A DNA stretch of 43,107 nucleotides from Desulfovibrio sp. DV (GCF_001936595.1 NZ_MLBG01000025.1:1-43107); one strand, 5' to 3'. Counted from the stretch's first letter, positions 26,398-35,786 are shown. Notes: a model not told the origin generated them from the letters alone. Numbers and translations: made by a program.

Positions 26398-27609
26398 CTA
26401 TTTGGCGCCGAGGCGGTCGAACCAGTCCTTCTGGTCAAGGACGCCGAAAAGAAACGTGCCCCGGTGGTCGGCGTTGTCCCCGGCGTAGACAGCCTCGGCC
26501 GGGGCTGCGCCCACCACCTTGGCATAGTCCACCGGAAGGGTGGCCACGTAGGGGGGCATGACTTCGTCGATCTTGCCGTAATAGTAGCGGCTCGGCGTGC
26601 GCGAGCGCCACTGGTAGGCCTCGTTGTCCTGGAGCTGCCGGTAGAAACGGCTGAGGCCCATGGAGCTTTCGGCCGCAAGTTCCGGCCGCAGCAGTTCCCT
26701 CACCGTTGCGGGCAGGGTTTTGGAGGCCTGTTCCCAATCGATCTTGTTTTCGTAGAGGTCCTTGGCCGTCTGCCAGTATTCCTCCCGGATGGCCGCCCGG
26801 GAAAGGCCCGGCAGATCGTAGTAGTGCTCATAGGCATAGAGAAACAGGAGCGGCGTGCCCGGAAGCCAGGAGGCGTCCAGCGGCGTGGGATTGTTGAGCC
26901 AGCGGGTCAGCAGCACATAGAGGTCGCAGGGGGTGCTGGCCGTGGCTGCGGCCTCGACCGGCATGTCCAGGGCTTCGAGCTTGTGGCGAAACTGCATCGT
27001 GGCCCAGGCTCCCTGGGACCAGCCGCTGAGAAAAAGGCCCTGCTGCGTGAGCCCCAGGCCCGTGCAGACCAGGCGCGAGGCCAAAAGCATGTCCAGGCAG
27101 GCCTGGGCCGTGGCATCCTTGACCATGTAGCTGTCCGGCTCCGGGGAGTCGCCCTTGCCGATGTAGTCCGCGCCGATGACGATATAGCCCTGGCCGGCGA
27201 ACCGGGCGATCATGAGCCGCGTTTCCATGGACTCTTCGGGATGGGACGGCACGGCCGTTTTCGTGAACACGGTGCCGTGCTGGTAGGAAACGACCGGCAG
27301 GACCTTTGGCTCCACCTGCGGCACGGCGATCAGGCCCGTGGCCGTGGTCGGCTTGTTGCCGCGCTCTGGAATCACGGTTTCATAAAACACCTTGTAGAGG
27401 CTGACGGCGTTTTTCGCCGGCGGATAGCTGATCGGAAACGGGCTGAAGTCCGCCAGTTCCGTGGTCAGGATCGTATTGAGCCGCTCGACGGTGTAGTCGC
27501 CGATATGCTCATAGCGGACCGGGGCTTGCGCCGGCGGCAGGGGCGCAGCCAGGGCGGGAAGCGACAGGACGGTGAAAAGTGCAGCCAGGGCCAGGGCAAA
27601 TCGTCTCAT
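26398..27609 (-). CDS. Secreted alpha/beta hydrolase (lipase/acyl esterase-like)
   Basis: A 403-residue protein with signal peptide MRRFALALAALFTVLSLPAL ending AAP. The catalytic elbow is G196-W-S198-Q-G200 in LFLSGWSQGAWATMQF, with oxyanion-type motif SYQHGTVF at about 108-115 and ADYIGKGDSPEP. A candidate catalytic His lies in DNADHRGTF near the C-terminus. The layout resembles secretory lipases and cephalosporin-esterase-like hydrolases. The start ATG at 27609 follows GAGG by 9 nt. It is upstream of the DISM kinase on the same strand, 141 bp away; co-regulation is possible but not shown. Confidence 0.8.
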   Translation of the reverse strand: MRRFALALAALFTVLSLPALAAPLPPAQAPVRYEHIGDYTVERLNTILTTELADFSPFPISYPPAKNAVSLYKVFYETVIPERGNKPTTATGLIAVPQVEPKVLPVVSYQHGTVFTKTAVPSHPEESMETRLMIARFAGQGYIVIGADYIGKGDSPEPDSYMVKDATAQACLDMLLASRLVCTGLGLTQQGLFLSGWSQGAWATMQFRHKLEALDMPVEAAATASTPCDLYVLLTRWLNNPTPLDASWLPGTPLLFLYAYEHYYDLPGLSRAAIREEYWQTAKDLYENKIDWEQASKTLPATVRELLRPELAAESSMGLSRFYRQLQDNEAYQWRSRTPSRYYYGKIDEVMPPYVATLPVDYAKVVGAAPAEAVYAGDNADHRGTFLFGVLDQKDWFDRLGAK

Positions 27610-27749
27610 GGCGTCGATCCTCGGCAGCCTTTGCGGCAGTATGACAAGAGCTCCGGAGCATGCTCCGGGACGGCAGGAAGCCGGTGGCCAGTCCGCAGGA
27701 TGCCTGCAACGGGCCTGGATGAGAAGAGGCTTTTCAGGGGGCGCAGCCG

Positions 27750-27786
27750 AAACCCCAGGGACGCCGGGCGTCCCTGGGGTTTTTCT
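27750..27786. terminator. Strong hairpin, probable terminator
   Basis: AAACCCCAGGGACGCC / GGCGTCCCTGGGGTTT is a near-perfect stem with T-runs on both sides (TTTTTC on the plus strand). It lies downstream of the minus-strand GH13 gene (ends 27925) and upstream of the hydrolase gene, so it most likely separates these two units. Confidence 0.75.
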
Positions 27787-27924
27787 TTGATCGGGTTCGA
27801 TGGAGTCGGACCCGCCGGTTCCGTGGCCTGACGTCCTTGGAGGGGCATGCCGGGGGCAGCCGGAAGGCCTGGCCCCGGCCCAAGTCATGGCCGCTGCGCC
27901 TTCTGATTGGTCTGGGCGCAATGG

Positions 27925-29826
27925 CTACAAGAAGTAGACGTGCCCCCACAAGGAGGCGACAGGCACGTTTGTGGCCCGGTAGCCTGAAACGTGAACCTGT
28001 TGGTTGTCGTTGAGGACATCAAGCCATGTGCCATTTTCCGGGAACGGGACATCGATGAATTGCTGGTTGTCGGAAAAGTTCAGGACGATAATGAATCGTT
28101 GGAGCCTCTCATCCTCGCCCACTCCCCAACGGTGAAAGATGACCAAGCCCTTTTCCGTGTCCACGCCGTACCCTTGCGGGTTGAAGCGGGTCTGCCATTG
28201 TTCCCATTGGCAGGGGTATATGTTGTTTGACCGCAAACCGGCATAGCATTTACGGACTGCAATGAGCTTGGAGAATACCCAGAGCATGCTTCTTCCAATT
28301 GCGTCCTGGCTGAAATTCCAACGCAAAGGGCGTGGCTGGACGCGTCTGCCGGTGCCGTGATCGTCCTCCATGATCCAGTAGTCTTCGGCAAACTCCTGGC
28401 CATTGGGGATCATCGGGCAACCTGGCATGGTCATCAAGGTGATGGCGTAGGGTTGGATGCGGTACCAGTCAAGTGCGCCGCGATTGTTGCGGCAACCGGC
28501 TTGCCAGGCCACATGGGAATGGTCGTGGTTGCCGAGGTAGGTTGTGGCGACACGGGCGGGGTCCAGGCCAAGATGGTTGTCGAGCGCATTCATGATGCCC
28601 GGACTGATGCAGCCATGCCAAAGTCCTTCGAATGTTTTGCCATAGAGGGCATCGTTCCAGTAGCTGTCGGCCCCTGTCGCGTTGACGACATTGGCCGCAG
28701 TCATGTCGATATGTTCCAGGGTCAGGGAAAAATTGTCGTCTTTTACATGCTGCCGAATGTCTTTGAGCAGTTGCGGCAGCCCTTCGTTGCGTCCCTGGAT
28801 ATAATAATTTGTTGTGTTGTCGAAGCGTATGCCGTCAATGCCAAAATGGTCTATCCAATAGCGACAGACGTCACCGATAAATTCCTGCGTGCAGCCGTTG
28901 TTGTAGTCAAGATCGAGCAATCCAGGGAATGTTCCGCCGAAAACGCCGACATAGGGGCTGTCGTTTGGATCCTGGTAGAGCCAGCGATAGGGGAATCCGT
29001 GCGCTGCCGCTCCGGCGGCGTCAACGTCGCCGGCATGGTTAAAGACACCGTCCATGATGACATGGATGCCGCGCGCATGGCAGGCGTTGACGAGTTGTTT
29101 GAGTTTGGAAAGCTTTTCAGCCGGGGCGTTGAGATCATTGGTGTAGCGGGTTTCGATAGAGAAATACTGGTGTGGCGTGTAGCCCCAACTGTAGCCATCA
29201 TTTGGCCAGGCGGTCCATGGCATGAACAGGATGGCGTTGATGCCCAGGGTGTGTTGCAGGTAGTCGAGCTTTTCTTGAATCGCGTCGAGTGGTGCGTGGA
29301 AACTGCGGTACTCGTCCGTGAAGTCGTCTATCATGAGTTCATAGAGGATGAGATCGCGCAGGTGTTTGCGCCCGCCTTGGACGGGGAGGACTGTATTGTC
29401 GCCAGGGCGGCTTCCGCCGATGACAAAGGCTGAATTCTGTTCTTCTGTGCCGCCGTACCGGGCGCAGGGGTCGCCTACCCAGCGTTGTTGCCCATTTTTA
29501 AATGTGAGCAGGTACTTGTACTGGTAAAAACCCTCGGGCAATGGCGTTGGTGTGGTGTACGTCCAAAGCGTCCCCTTGGAATGGGCTGTCTGGCTCATCT
29601 TTGGTGCGGTACCGGGATGCCAGTCCTGCAACCCCAGGTGGTTCATGAAGTTTCCGGCTACCTGGATGGAAGAAATCCGGGGGTCGCCATAGTTTGGACG
29701 GTCGTGCCGGGCTCCGTACTGGCTTTCGTCTTTGGCCCTGTCGGGAAAAAACAGCTTGAACGCAACTTTGTCCGATTTTTGGTCCTCACCAACTTGCCAG
29801 GCTCCACAGCGTAGTGCGATGTACAT
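27925..29826 (-). CDS. GH13 family alpha-amylase-type glycoside hydrolase
   Basis: A 633-residue enzyme acting on alpha-glucans. The N-terminal ~150 residues form a CBM48/isoamylase-like beta domain (VAFKLFFPDRAKD, LPEGFYQYKYLLTF). The (beta/alpha)8 barrel carries all GH13 motifs: DGVFNH (D259-H264), GIRFD (nucleophile D336), LTLEHID (acid/base E371) and LGNHD (D435). There is no signal peptide, so it should act in the cytoplasm on glycogen or maltodextrin. Start ATG 29826 follows AGGAGG by 4 nt. The gene has somewhat lower GC than its neighbours. Exact specificity (amylase, branching or trehalose-related) is undecided. Confidence 0.88.
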   Translation of the reverse strand: MYIALRCGAWQVGEDQKSDKVAFKLFFPDRAKDESQYGARHDRPNYGDPRISSIQVAGNFMNHLGLQDWHPGTAPKMSQTAHSKGTLWTYTTPTPLPEGFYQYKYLLTFKNGQQRWVGDPCARYGGTEEQNSAFVIGGSRPGDNTVLPVQGGRKHLRDLILYELMIDDFTDEYRSFHAPLDAIQEKLDYLQHTLGINAILFMPWTAWPNDGYSWGYTPHQYFSIETRYTNDLNAPAEKLSKLKQLVNACHARGIHVIMDGVFNHAGDVDAAGAAAHGFPYRWLYQDPNDSPYVGVFGGTFPGLLDLDYNNGCTQEFIGDVCRYWIDHFGIDGIRFDNTTNYYIQGRNEGLPQLLKDIRQHVKDDNFSLTLEHIDMTAANVVNATGADSYWNDALYGKTFEGLWHGCISPGIMNALDNHLGLDPARVATTYLGNHDHSHVAWQAGCRNNRGALDWYRIQPYAITLMTMPGCPMIPNGQEFAEDYWIMEDDHGTGRRVQPRPLRWNFSQDAIGRSMLWVFSKLIAVRKCYAGLRSNNIYPCQWEQWQTRFNPQGYGVDTEKGLVIFHRWGVGEDERLQRFIIVLNFSDNQQFIDVPFPENGTWLDVLNDNQQVHVSGYRATNVPVASLWGHVYFL

Positions 29827-30530
29827 ACATCCTCCTTGTAAGTGCTATCAGTGTTGATGCCACTATGGTCGGAGAAATTAACATCTGCATTGTCTGGATC
29901 TGGGCAATCGCGAATTTGCCCGCATGGCCAACACGAGGCTGTCTGCCTGAACGTGCCTCCCGTTGTGGGTGGCCTGAGGAGAGCCGTTTATGGAAACAGG
30001 AGCCCTGGCCGGGAGGTGAGCGGGGGAGGTGGGACAGTCGCCAGGAGGATAGAATCCTTCAATTTATAATTGTATGCGGATCTCTTTCCGTGCCTGCGCG
30101 GATGCACAGTCATGCCGGGCCACATGTGGATTTTTATTCTGTAATAATAACTATTTAACTCCATCGTTCGTGTACAGGCAGGAAGCGCTGCATCGGCCGC
30201 CCTGGTATAGGCGTGTGTATGAGTGGGGGAGATAAGCCCATCAATACCCGTGTGGGAAATTTGTCAAGGGGAATGTAAAAAACCGGCATCAAACTTTCTA
30301 ACAGGCTGAGATAGAACTCATTTATGTGGTGCAAAGGCTGCCGTTCCTCCTCGGTCTTTGCCGGGCACGGATTGCGGCAGCCGCTGCAAATCGTGCACCT
30401 GGCAGGATTTGCCGGGGAATGAAAACAAGCGATCCGTTATACTTCCGACGCCGTGGTGTCCATGATGGTTGCCAAGAAGGTGTTTACTCCCTAAGGAAAG
30501 AAGATCGGGAAATTTTTCAAGGAGGAATGT
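29827..30530. other. 704-bp divergent intergenic region
   Basis: It separates the minus-strand GH13 gene and the plus-strand DsrE-like gene. It is AT-rich around 30055-30165 and probably holds both promoters. No frame with a plausible start and composition was found. Confidence 0.5.
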
Positions 30531-30950
30531 ATGCGACGTATCGCTTTCATGCTGTCGGCGATAGCCGTACTGATTGCAGCAACCGCATCACCGGGTTTTG
30601 CGGGGAGTACGGACCCGCTGTTTATCAGTCTGACGAGCGATGATGCCCACCGCTCCTTGATGGCCATCAGTTTCGGACAGGCTCAGATGCAGCGCGGGCA
30701 TCCCCTGACTCTTTACCTCAGCGACAAGGGCGTCCTGGTCGCTGACAAAAAAAATGCCGCTCAGTTCGCCGAGCAACACCAGGCGCTGGCCGACATTGCG
30801 GCCAAGGGTGGCATGGTGTTCGTATGCCCTGTTTGCAGTCAGAAATTCGGCGTGGCTGCCAGTGATTTGCCTCCGGGAGCCAAATTCGGCAATCCCGACA
30901 CGACCGGAGCAGCTCTTTTCCAGGATGGCGGCAAGACGCTCTCCTGGTAA
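30531..30950 (+). CDS. Periplasmic DsrE/F-like protein
   Basis: A 139-residue protein. It has a signal peptide (MRRIAFMLSAIAVLIAATAS, cleavage near GFAG) and a DsrE-type fold: DPLFISLTSDDAHRSLMAIS, then HPLTLYLSDKGVLVA and a helical segment. The tail has GGMVFVCPVCSQKFGV, a C-x-x-C pair not usual for all family members. DsrE/TusD proteins move or sense sulfane sulfur; a periplasmic copy is less common. The start is preceded by a perfect AAGGAGG 5 nt upstream. It stands alone, convergent with the MFS gene. Confidence 0.75.
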   Translation: MRRIAFMLSAIAVLIAATASPGFAGSTDPLFISLTSDDAHRSLMAISFGQAQMQRGHPLTLYLSDKGVLVADKKNAAQFAEQHQALADIAAKGGMVFVCPVCSQKFGVAASDLPPGAKFGNPDTTGAALFQDGGKTLSW

Positions 30951-30961
30951 AGCGGATCCCC

Positions 30962-30989
30962 GGCCCGCCTCCTAGCCAGAAGGCGGGCC
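30962..30989 (+). terminator. Hairpin after the DsrE-like gene
   Basis: GGCCCGCCT / AGGCGGGCC, perfect 9-bp stem, 10-nt loop, no T-run; a weak or Rho-assisted terminator. The remaining bases to 31263 hold no supported gene. Confidence 0.5.
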
Positions 30990-31263
30990 GGAGCCGTGGA
31001 GTGGCTTGACAGCGAGCCCCTCGGGCATCGGCCGGTCTTGAGACCAAACGAATCTCCGGCCGGTCAGATCGTCGCCCTGCCGTCGATGGTGGATCGAGCA
31101 CGGCAGATGCCAGGGCATGGCTTGCCGGGCGGCAGGCCTCCAACTATTTCTTGCGGGGGATTTTGCACTTACCTGCCGGTCGTCAAGCGCTTTCCGGAGT
31201 GTGCACTGCGACGCCGACTCCTTTCCGACCCCTCGGAGGGCCTTGGCTCCTTTTGCCTGGCCA

Positions 31264-32772
31264 TCAGGCAGCATTCGGTTTCGGGTTACGGACAATTTCG
31301 CGTATCCAAAGGCCTACAGCAACCGTGCCAATAAGGAGAAGAATCGTAATAACCCAGAGGGCAAATCCCATAGCATCCGTGAACGTGTCGCGGGCCACAG
31401 CTTCAAGTTGGGAGGCCTGCGCACCAGCGTGTTGCTGGATCGCAGACAGGGTCGAGCCGATGGCCCGGGCGGCCGGGCCACTCCCGACCAGCAATTGGAC
31501 TTGTTCCGGCAGGTGTCGGACGTAGGCCCCATTGAGCAGGGACCCGAACAAGGCCACGCCGAATGCGCCGCCGATTTCCCGGGTGAAGCTGTTGATGCCG
31601 GTGCCGACGCCAGCCTGGTTCGGCGGCAGGGATACGATGATGGCCATGGAAAGCAACGGGTTGGATAATCCCGAACCGGTGCCGATCAGGAAAAGGATCG
31701 CCCCGTAGACCGGATAGGGCGTCGAGCGGGTACAAAATGCCAGGAGTGCCAGGCCGGCAGTGAGGGCCAGCAGGCCTGACGTCAAGGTGAGTCGCGTTCC
31801 GTAGCGTCTGGCCAGGGTGACGCTCCGTGGCGAGACGACAAACAAGGCAATCGCCATGGGCAAGACGCACACGCCGGCAAGGAATGGGGAATAGCCTTTG
31901 GCGCTCATCATGTACTGTCCGTTTAAGTAGAAGATCGAATACATCCCGATAAAGGAGAGCACGATGCCGCATGCGCCCACGCTCAGACTTGGCAGGCGGA
32001 AAATGCGCGGATCGATCAGGGGATGTTGCCGCCGCAGGCCGTGACGCACAAAACAAGCGACGATTGCAGCGGATACGGTAAAGGCCCCAAGCACATGCAG
32101 GGACGTCCAGCCGTATTCCGGTCCTACGATGATCCCATAGAGCAAAGAAAAAATTGCCGGCACCAGGATTCCGACGCCCAGGATATCCAGCGGTCTTTTG
32201 TTGCCAACCGTGTTCGGAGTTGCCCGCGCGACCAGGGCGAGCGCGATGAGGGCCAGGGGCGCGGCAATGGCGAAGAGCATTTGCCAATCGTAGTATTGCA
32301 GTACCAACCCACCGCCGATGTTGCCCAAGGCACCGCCAAGTCCTGTCATTCCCGTCCAAACGGCTATCGCATAGGGCCTCTCATCCGGTGGATAGGCATC
32401 GACCAGGAGCGACAAACTATTGGGCAGAATCAAGGCGGCCCCTGCCCCGGCCAGAGCCCGCCAGGCCAGCAGCAACAGGACGGTCGGGGCCAGGGCGGAG
32501 GCGATGGAGCCAAACCCAAGAATAAGCAGGCCCGCCGATAGCATCCGTTTGTGCCCGTATCGGTCTCCCAGCGCTCCGGCCGGGATGAGCAGACAGCCAA
32601 ACACGACCAGATAGGTGTCGACAATCCAGAGGACCTGAGCTGGGGTAGGATGGAGGTGGCTGGTGGCCAGCCTCCCAACTGCGAGGTTCACGCTCGCGCC
32701 CAGGCCGAAAACCAGGACGACGCAACCGGAGATGATGGCCAGGATTGCCTGGCGACGAGCCTGCTCTTGCAT
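31264..32772 (-). CDS. MFS drug:H+ antiporter, 14-TM (DHA2/EmrB-like)
   Basis: A 502-residue exporter starting MQEQARRQAILAIISGCVVL at 32772, overlapping the upstream methyltransferase stop by one base pair pattern (ATGA). It has MFS motif A GDRYGHKRM between TM2 and TM3, motif C-like GGALGNIGGGLVLQY, and about 14 hydrophobic segments. The cavity-side features VGTGINSFTREIGGAFGVAL match DHA2 exporters. It is last in the yczE-methyltransferase-MFS operon, whose product may be modified by the methyltransferase and exported. Confidence 0.9.
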   Translation of the reverse strand: MQEQARRQAILAIISGCVVLVFGLGASVNLAVGRLATSHLHPTPAQVLWIVDTYLVVFGCLLIPAGALGDRYGHKRMLSAGLLILGFGSIASALAPTVLLLLAWRALAGAGAALILPNSLSLLVDAYPPDERPYAIAVWTGMTGLGGALGNIGGGLVLQYYDWQMLFAIAAPLALIALALVARATPNTVGNKRPLDILGVGILVPAIFSLLYGIIVGPEYGWTSLHVLGAFTVSAAIVACFVRHGLRRQHPLIDPRIFRLPSLSVGACGIVLSFIGMYSIFYLNGQYMMSAKGYSPFLAGVCVLPMAIALFVVSPRSVTLARRYGTRLTLTSGLLALTAGLALLAFCTRSTPYPVYGAILFLIGTGSGLSNPLLSMAIIVSLPPNQAGVGTGINSFTREIGGAFGVALFGSLLNGAYVRHLPEQVQLLVGSGPAARAIGSTLSAIQQHAGAQASQLEAVARDTFTDAMGFALWVITILLLIGTVAVGLWIREIVRNPKPNAA

Positions 32773-33467
32773 CAGTCGGCGCTCCTTCCCGTCCAACTGG
32801 ATAGTTCGAATCCCTGGTAGTCGCCAAGCGACACGGAGATGAAGCCATTGGCGGGATTGCACACGTATTCGAGATACGGCACGGCTCCCTTGCCGAATTT
32901 GCCCACATCGTCGGCATGGATCAGGGCTCCGGGACGCAGGTTCGGCTCGACGGCTTGAAGCACCGGGAGGTAAAACTCCGTCCAGCCGTCGAGATAGAGC
33001 ATGTCCACGTCACGGATGCTCCCCACGGTTTCGATGGCATCGCCTTCAAGGACTTCCGCCCATTCCGCCAGTCTGGCTGTCACCAGGTTGTCGCGGGCGG
33101 CCATCACCTTGTCCGGGTGCATCTCCGTAGTGATAAGCCGGCCATGGCCGTTGTCGCGGAGCGCCGCCGCGATGTGGAGGGTCGAAAAACCGTGCCCCGT
33201 GCCGAATTCCACGACCGTGGCCGGTCGAATGGCCCGCACCATGGCATAGAGCAGGCGGCCGATCTCAGGCGGCGCGGCAAACGAACCTGCGGCGCACAGG
33301 TCCACAAATTCGCTCACCGTAAAGGGTCTCTGCCGATTGGCCATGGCCGCCTTAAGACGGGCTTCACCGGCAGGGTTGACCTGGCTTTGCATGGCCCAGA
33401 TGCGATCCAATGTTTCGCGAACACAGGGGGCATCGAGAACCATGCTCTCATGATGTACACTGAACAT
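32772..33467 (-). CDS. Class I SAM-dependent O-methyltransferase-like protein
   Basis: A 231-residue protein starting MFSVHHESMVLDAPCVRETL at 33467 (AAGGAGGAG 6 nt upstream). SAM-binding motif I is VVEFGTGHGFSTLHIA near residue 95; motif II-like LITTEMHPDK supplies the acidic ribose ligand; DMLYLDGWTEFYLPVL corresponds to the metal/substrate Asp region of family 3 O-methyltransferases (YLDG). It is co-transcribed with the MFS exporter (ATGA overlap) and lies 85 bp after yczE-like. Confidence 0.85.
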   Translation of the reverse strand: MFSVHHESMVLDAPCVRETLDRIWAMQSQVNPAGEARLKAAMANRQRPFTVSEFVDLCAAGSFAAPPEIGRLLYAMVRAIRPATVVEFGTGHGFSTLHIAAALRDNGHGRLITTEMHPDKVMAARDNLVTARLAEWAEVLEGDAIETVGSIRDVDMLYLDGWTEFYLPVLQAVEPNLRPGALIHADDVGKFGKGAVPYLEYVCNPANGFISVSLGDYQGFELSSWTGRSAD

Positions 33468-33552
33468 GACAGCTCCTCCTTGGAGTTGGTTTTGCCCAAA
33501 TGGTACAGGGGGCAGTTCATGAGGATAAGTGCAATCGCGGCAAGGAGTCATT

Positions 33553-34218
33553 TCACTTGACGCAATGGACTGGCGCGAACACGAAATGGGGGAGGCTGAG
33601 CACGTGGCGGTTCATCCACATCAACGGCTGGATAGTGCCGTCCACGACAAGGAAAAAGGCGATGGTCCCTACGCCCACCGGCCCGCCCATGAGGTAGCCG
33701 GAAAGGAGCAGCACCCCTTCCAGTATCCCCTTGCCGAGCCAGAACGGCCAACCCCACCGATCGCCGAGGACCAAGGCCAGCAGGTCCATGGCCCGAATGC
33801 CGAACCCGCTCATGATGATCAGAGACGAGCCGTAGGCACACAACACCGACCCGACCAGCAAGATGGCCATAGGCGGCAGAGGAAGCCACTGGCCTGCATC
33901 GATCCAGCGCAGCAGATCGATGAGGCTGCCGCAAAAGAAAAACGTCCAGAGTGGCGAGAGAAGCGGCCGCTTCCAAGTCCAGGCCGCCACCAGCAAGAGA
34001 CAGATGATGGCCACCAGCGTCTGGGCTAGGCCGATGGTCAGGGGAACATGGTTGAGCAACCCCAAAGAGAAGACGTCCAAGGGGTCGGTCCCGAGTTGGG
34101 AGTAGATGAAGAGGTAGGCTCCGGCGGAGAAGACCGCGCAACCGGCCAGATACATTCCGAATTTCAGGATGCTTTCGCGTCCTCTCTCCGGAAACCGGGT
34201 AATCGTGTTACGATTCAT
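33553..34218 (-). CDS. YczE/YitT-type integral membrane protein
   Basis: A 221-residue membrane protein starting MNRNTITRFPERGRESILKF at 34218, with about six TM helices. Family hallmarks are YSQLGTDPLDVFSLGL, SGFGIRAMDLLALVLG and GTIAFFLVVDGTIQPL. YczE-type proteins are often next to regulators and biosynthesis genes; function is unproven (linked to surfactin/Sfp context in Bacillus). It is first gene of a three-gene operon, divergent from lysR across 91 bp. Confidence 0.82.
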   Translation of the reverse strand: MNRNTITRFPERGRESILKFGMYLAGCAVFSAGAYLFIYSQLGTDPLDVFSLGLLNHVPLTIGLAQTLVAIICLLLVAAWTWKRPLLSPLWTFFFCGSLIDLLRWIDAGQWLPLPPMAILLVGSVLCAYGSSLIIMSGFGIRAMDLLALVLGDRWGWPFWLGKGILEGVLLLSGYLMGGPVGVGTIAFFLVVDGTIQPLMWMNRHVLSLPHFVFAPVHCVK

Positions 34219-34269
34219 GGCAACACCCTCCAAAATTGATGTTGCCAGGACTATGGGCGGCCTTTACGT

Positions 34270-34284
34270 TTGCATCCAGTGCAA
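34270..34284. promoter_or_regulatory. LysR-type operator box
   Basis: TTGCATCCAGTGCAA is a perfect palindrome around 5 nt and contains T-N11-A (TGCATCCAGTGCA), the LysR consensus. It lies in the 91-bp divergent promoter region. A second, imperfect dyad GTAAGTATATATTTAC (34290-34305) overlaps a likely -10 element of lysR and could be the activation or autorepression site. Confidence 0.7.
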
Positions 34285-34309
34285 CCTAAGTAAGTATATA
34301 TTTACCACC

Positions 34310-35200
34310 ATGCAATCTATTGATCTGAATCTGCTTGTCGCCCTTGATGCCCTCCTGACGGACCGGAGCGTCACCAAAGCCGCGGAACGACTCAACCTGA
34401 GCCCCCCGGCCATAAGTCGCACCCTTGGCCGCATCCGGCATGTCTTCAAGGACCCGATCCTCGTACGGGCCGGACGGAATATGGCGCCCACCCCCCGGGC
34501 CGAGGAAATACGGGAGGACGTGCACAGGGTCGTGGAACTCGCCCGGGCGCTCATGCGCCAGGAGAGTGACCTTGATCTCGTGCATTTGGAGCGGGTCTTC
34601 ACGGTGCGGACAAGTGATGCCCTCACCCTCATGCTCGCGCCACGGCTTATGGCGCTGATTCGGGCTTCGGCTCCAGGCGTTCAGCTCCGATTCGCTCCGG
34701 AGGGAGAAGAAGATGTGGAGGCATTACGCGATGGACGCATCGACATCGACGTCGGCGTCATCGGTGAGATGGGTCCGGAAGTCCGCCTCCAGGCCCTGTT
34801 CCGTGACCACTACGTCGGCGTTGTCCGCAAGGGTCATCCTCTCGCGCAAGGCCCGGTGACGCCAGAGAGGTTTGCAGCCTGCGAGCATATTGCCGTATCC
34901 CGACGAGGACGTGGCTACGGTCCCATCGATGTCCAGTTGGAAGCCCTGGGGCTGTCGCGGGCAGTCGTGGTCATCACCGCATCTGTCCCCGAGGCCCTCA
35001 TGCTCGCCGCAAGTTCTGATCTCGTGGCGTCCGTACCTGAAGGCTTCGCCAACGCGATTCAACAAGGCCTGTGCGTCTTTCCCTTGCCCGTCCAGACGGA
35101 TTCGATCACGATTTCCCAGGCTTGGCATCCCCGGTTCGAAGCAGACAAAGCGCACAAATGGCTGCGTGCCTGCCTGCGTCAAGTGCTTGCAAAGGACTGA
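34310..35200 (+). CDS. LysR family transcriptional regulator
   Basis: A 296-residue regulator. The N-terminal winged HTH reads IDLNLLVALDALLTDRSVTK and AAERLNLSPPAISRTLGRIR; the co-inducer-binding domain follows from about residue 90 (FTVRTSDALTLMLAPRLMAL) with a NodD/LinR-like pattern (DGRIDIDVGVIGE). Start ATG 34310 is chosen because it puts the HTH at the usual position; longer frames read through the promoter. Divergent to yczE, so it likely controls the yczE-methyltransferase-MFS operon in response to an aromatic or similar small molecule (inferred). Confidence 0.92.
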   Translation: MQSIDLNLLVALDALLTDRSVTKAAERLNLSPPAISRTLGRIRHVFKDPILVRAGRNMAPTPRAEEIREDVHRVVELARALMRQESDLDLVHLERVFTVRTSDALTLMLAPRLMALIRASAPGVQLRFAPEGEEDVEALRDGRIDIDVGVIGEMGPEVRLQALFRDHYVGVVRKGHPLAQGPVTPERFAACEHIAVSRRGRGYGPIDVQLEALGLSRAVVVITASVPEALMLAASSDLVASVPEGFANAIQQGLCVFPLPVQTDSITISQAWHPRFEADKAHKWLRACLRQVLAKD

Positions 35201-35271
35201 AGGTTTCCCTGGCCCACACCGGCTGGATGGTGGGCAAACAGCAAGCTGTGAAAGTGGAGGAGACGAGGAGT

Positions 35272-35454
35272 ATGACCGAGTTGGAACGCCATCTCCCCAA
35301 CGGCCTGGAGACGCTTCAACAAGAATTCACTTCTTCTCAGAAGTCCCAGGGCAAACCGTTGGTCAATCTGGAAGAGCGTCAGGAAGAACAGGAGAGGAAA
35401 TTGGATCAATTGATAGCGGCATTGGAAAACTTGCAAAAGTTCTTAAATGGTTGA
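35272..35454 (+). CDS. Small MbeD/MobD-like coiled-coil protein
   Basis: A 60-residue protein with a good ribosome-binding site (GAGGAG before ATG). The N-terminus MTELERHLPNGLETLQQEF resembles MbeD/MobD proteins of mobilisable plasmids (MTELEKHLL...LQ), and the rest is a Glu/Gln/Leu coiled coil (LVNLEERQEEQERKLDQLIA). It follows lysR by 71 bp. No relaxase or MbeB/C partner is seen; it may be a remnant of a mobilisable plasmid or an unrelated coiled-coil protein. Confidence 0.55.
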   Translation: MTELERHLPNGLETLQQEFTSSQKSQGKPLVNLEERQEEQERKLDQLIAALENLQKFLNG

Positions 35455-35786
35455 ACAAAAGCTTGGAAATCCAGGAGTACAAAAATACAAGGCTTAGGTC
35501 TGTCTGACGACAAAGAGATCTTGTGAAGTTGTAAGAGATTGCACAACTATACGAAACGCATCGAATGTTGGAAGAAAAACAGTAAGAGTCTGAATCAAGA
35601 TGCCAGAAAGAAAGCCTCGACAGTCTTTGTCTCGGCCCGGGGTAAGCTCGCCGTACTGTACGGAATTGCGGCCTCTGGACGGCGAACGCACCCGTTGGCC
35701 TCCATTCACCGCGCGGCAGAGGCGATTTGGCGGGGCGACCTGTGCACGCGCATTTTCCTACTTGGCAACTTGGCGTGCTTACGAGC
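35455..35786. other. Possible gene debris between the MbeD-like and response-regulator genes
   Basis: 332 bp with two short frames (35539-35790 and 35600-35809). The second reads MPERKPRQSLSRPGVSSPYC and onward, with Arg/Pro-rich composition, but has no partner or ribosome-binding site. It could be decayed mobilisation DNA. Confidence 0.3.
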
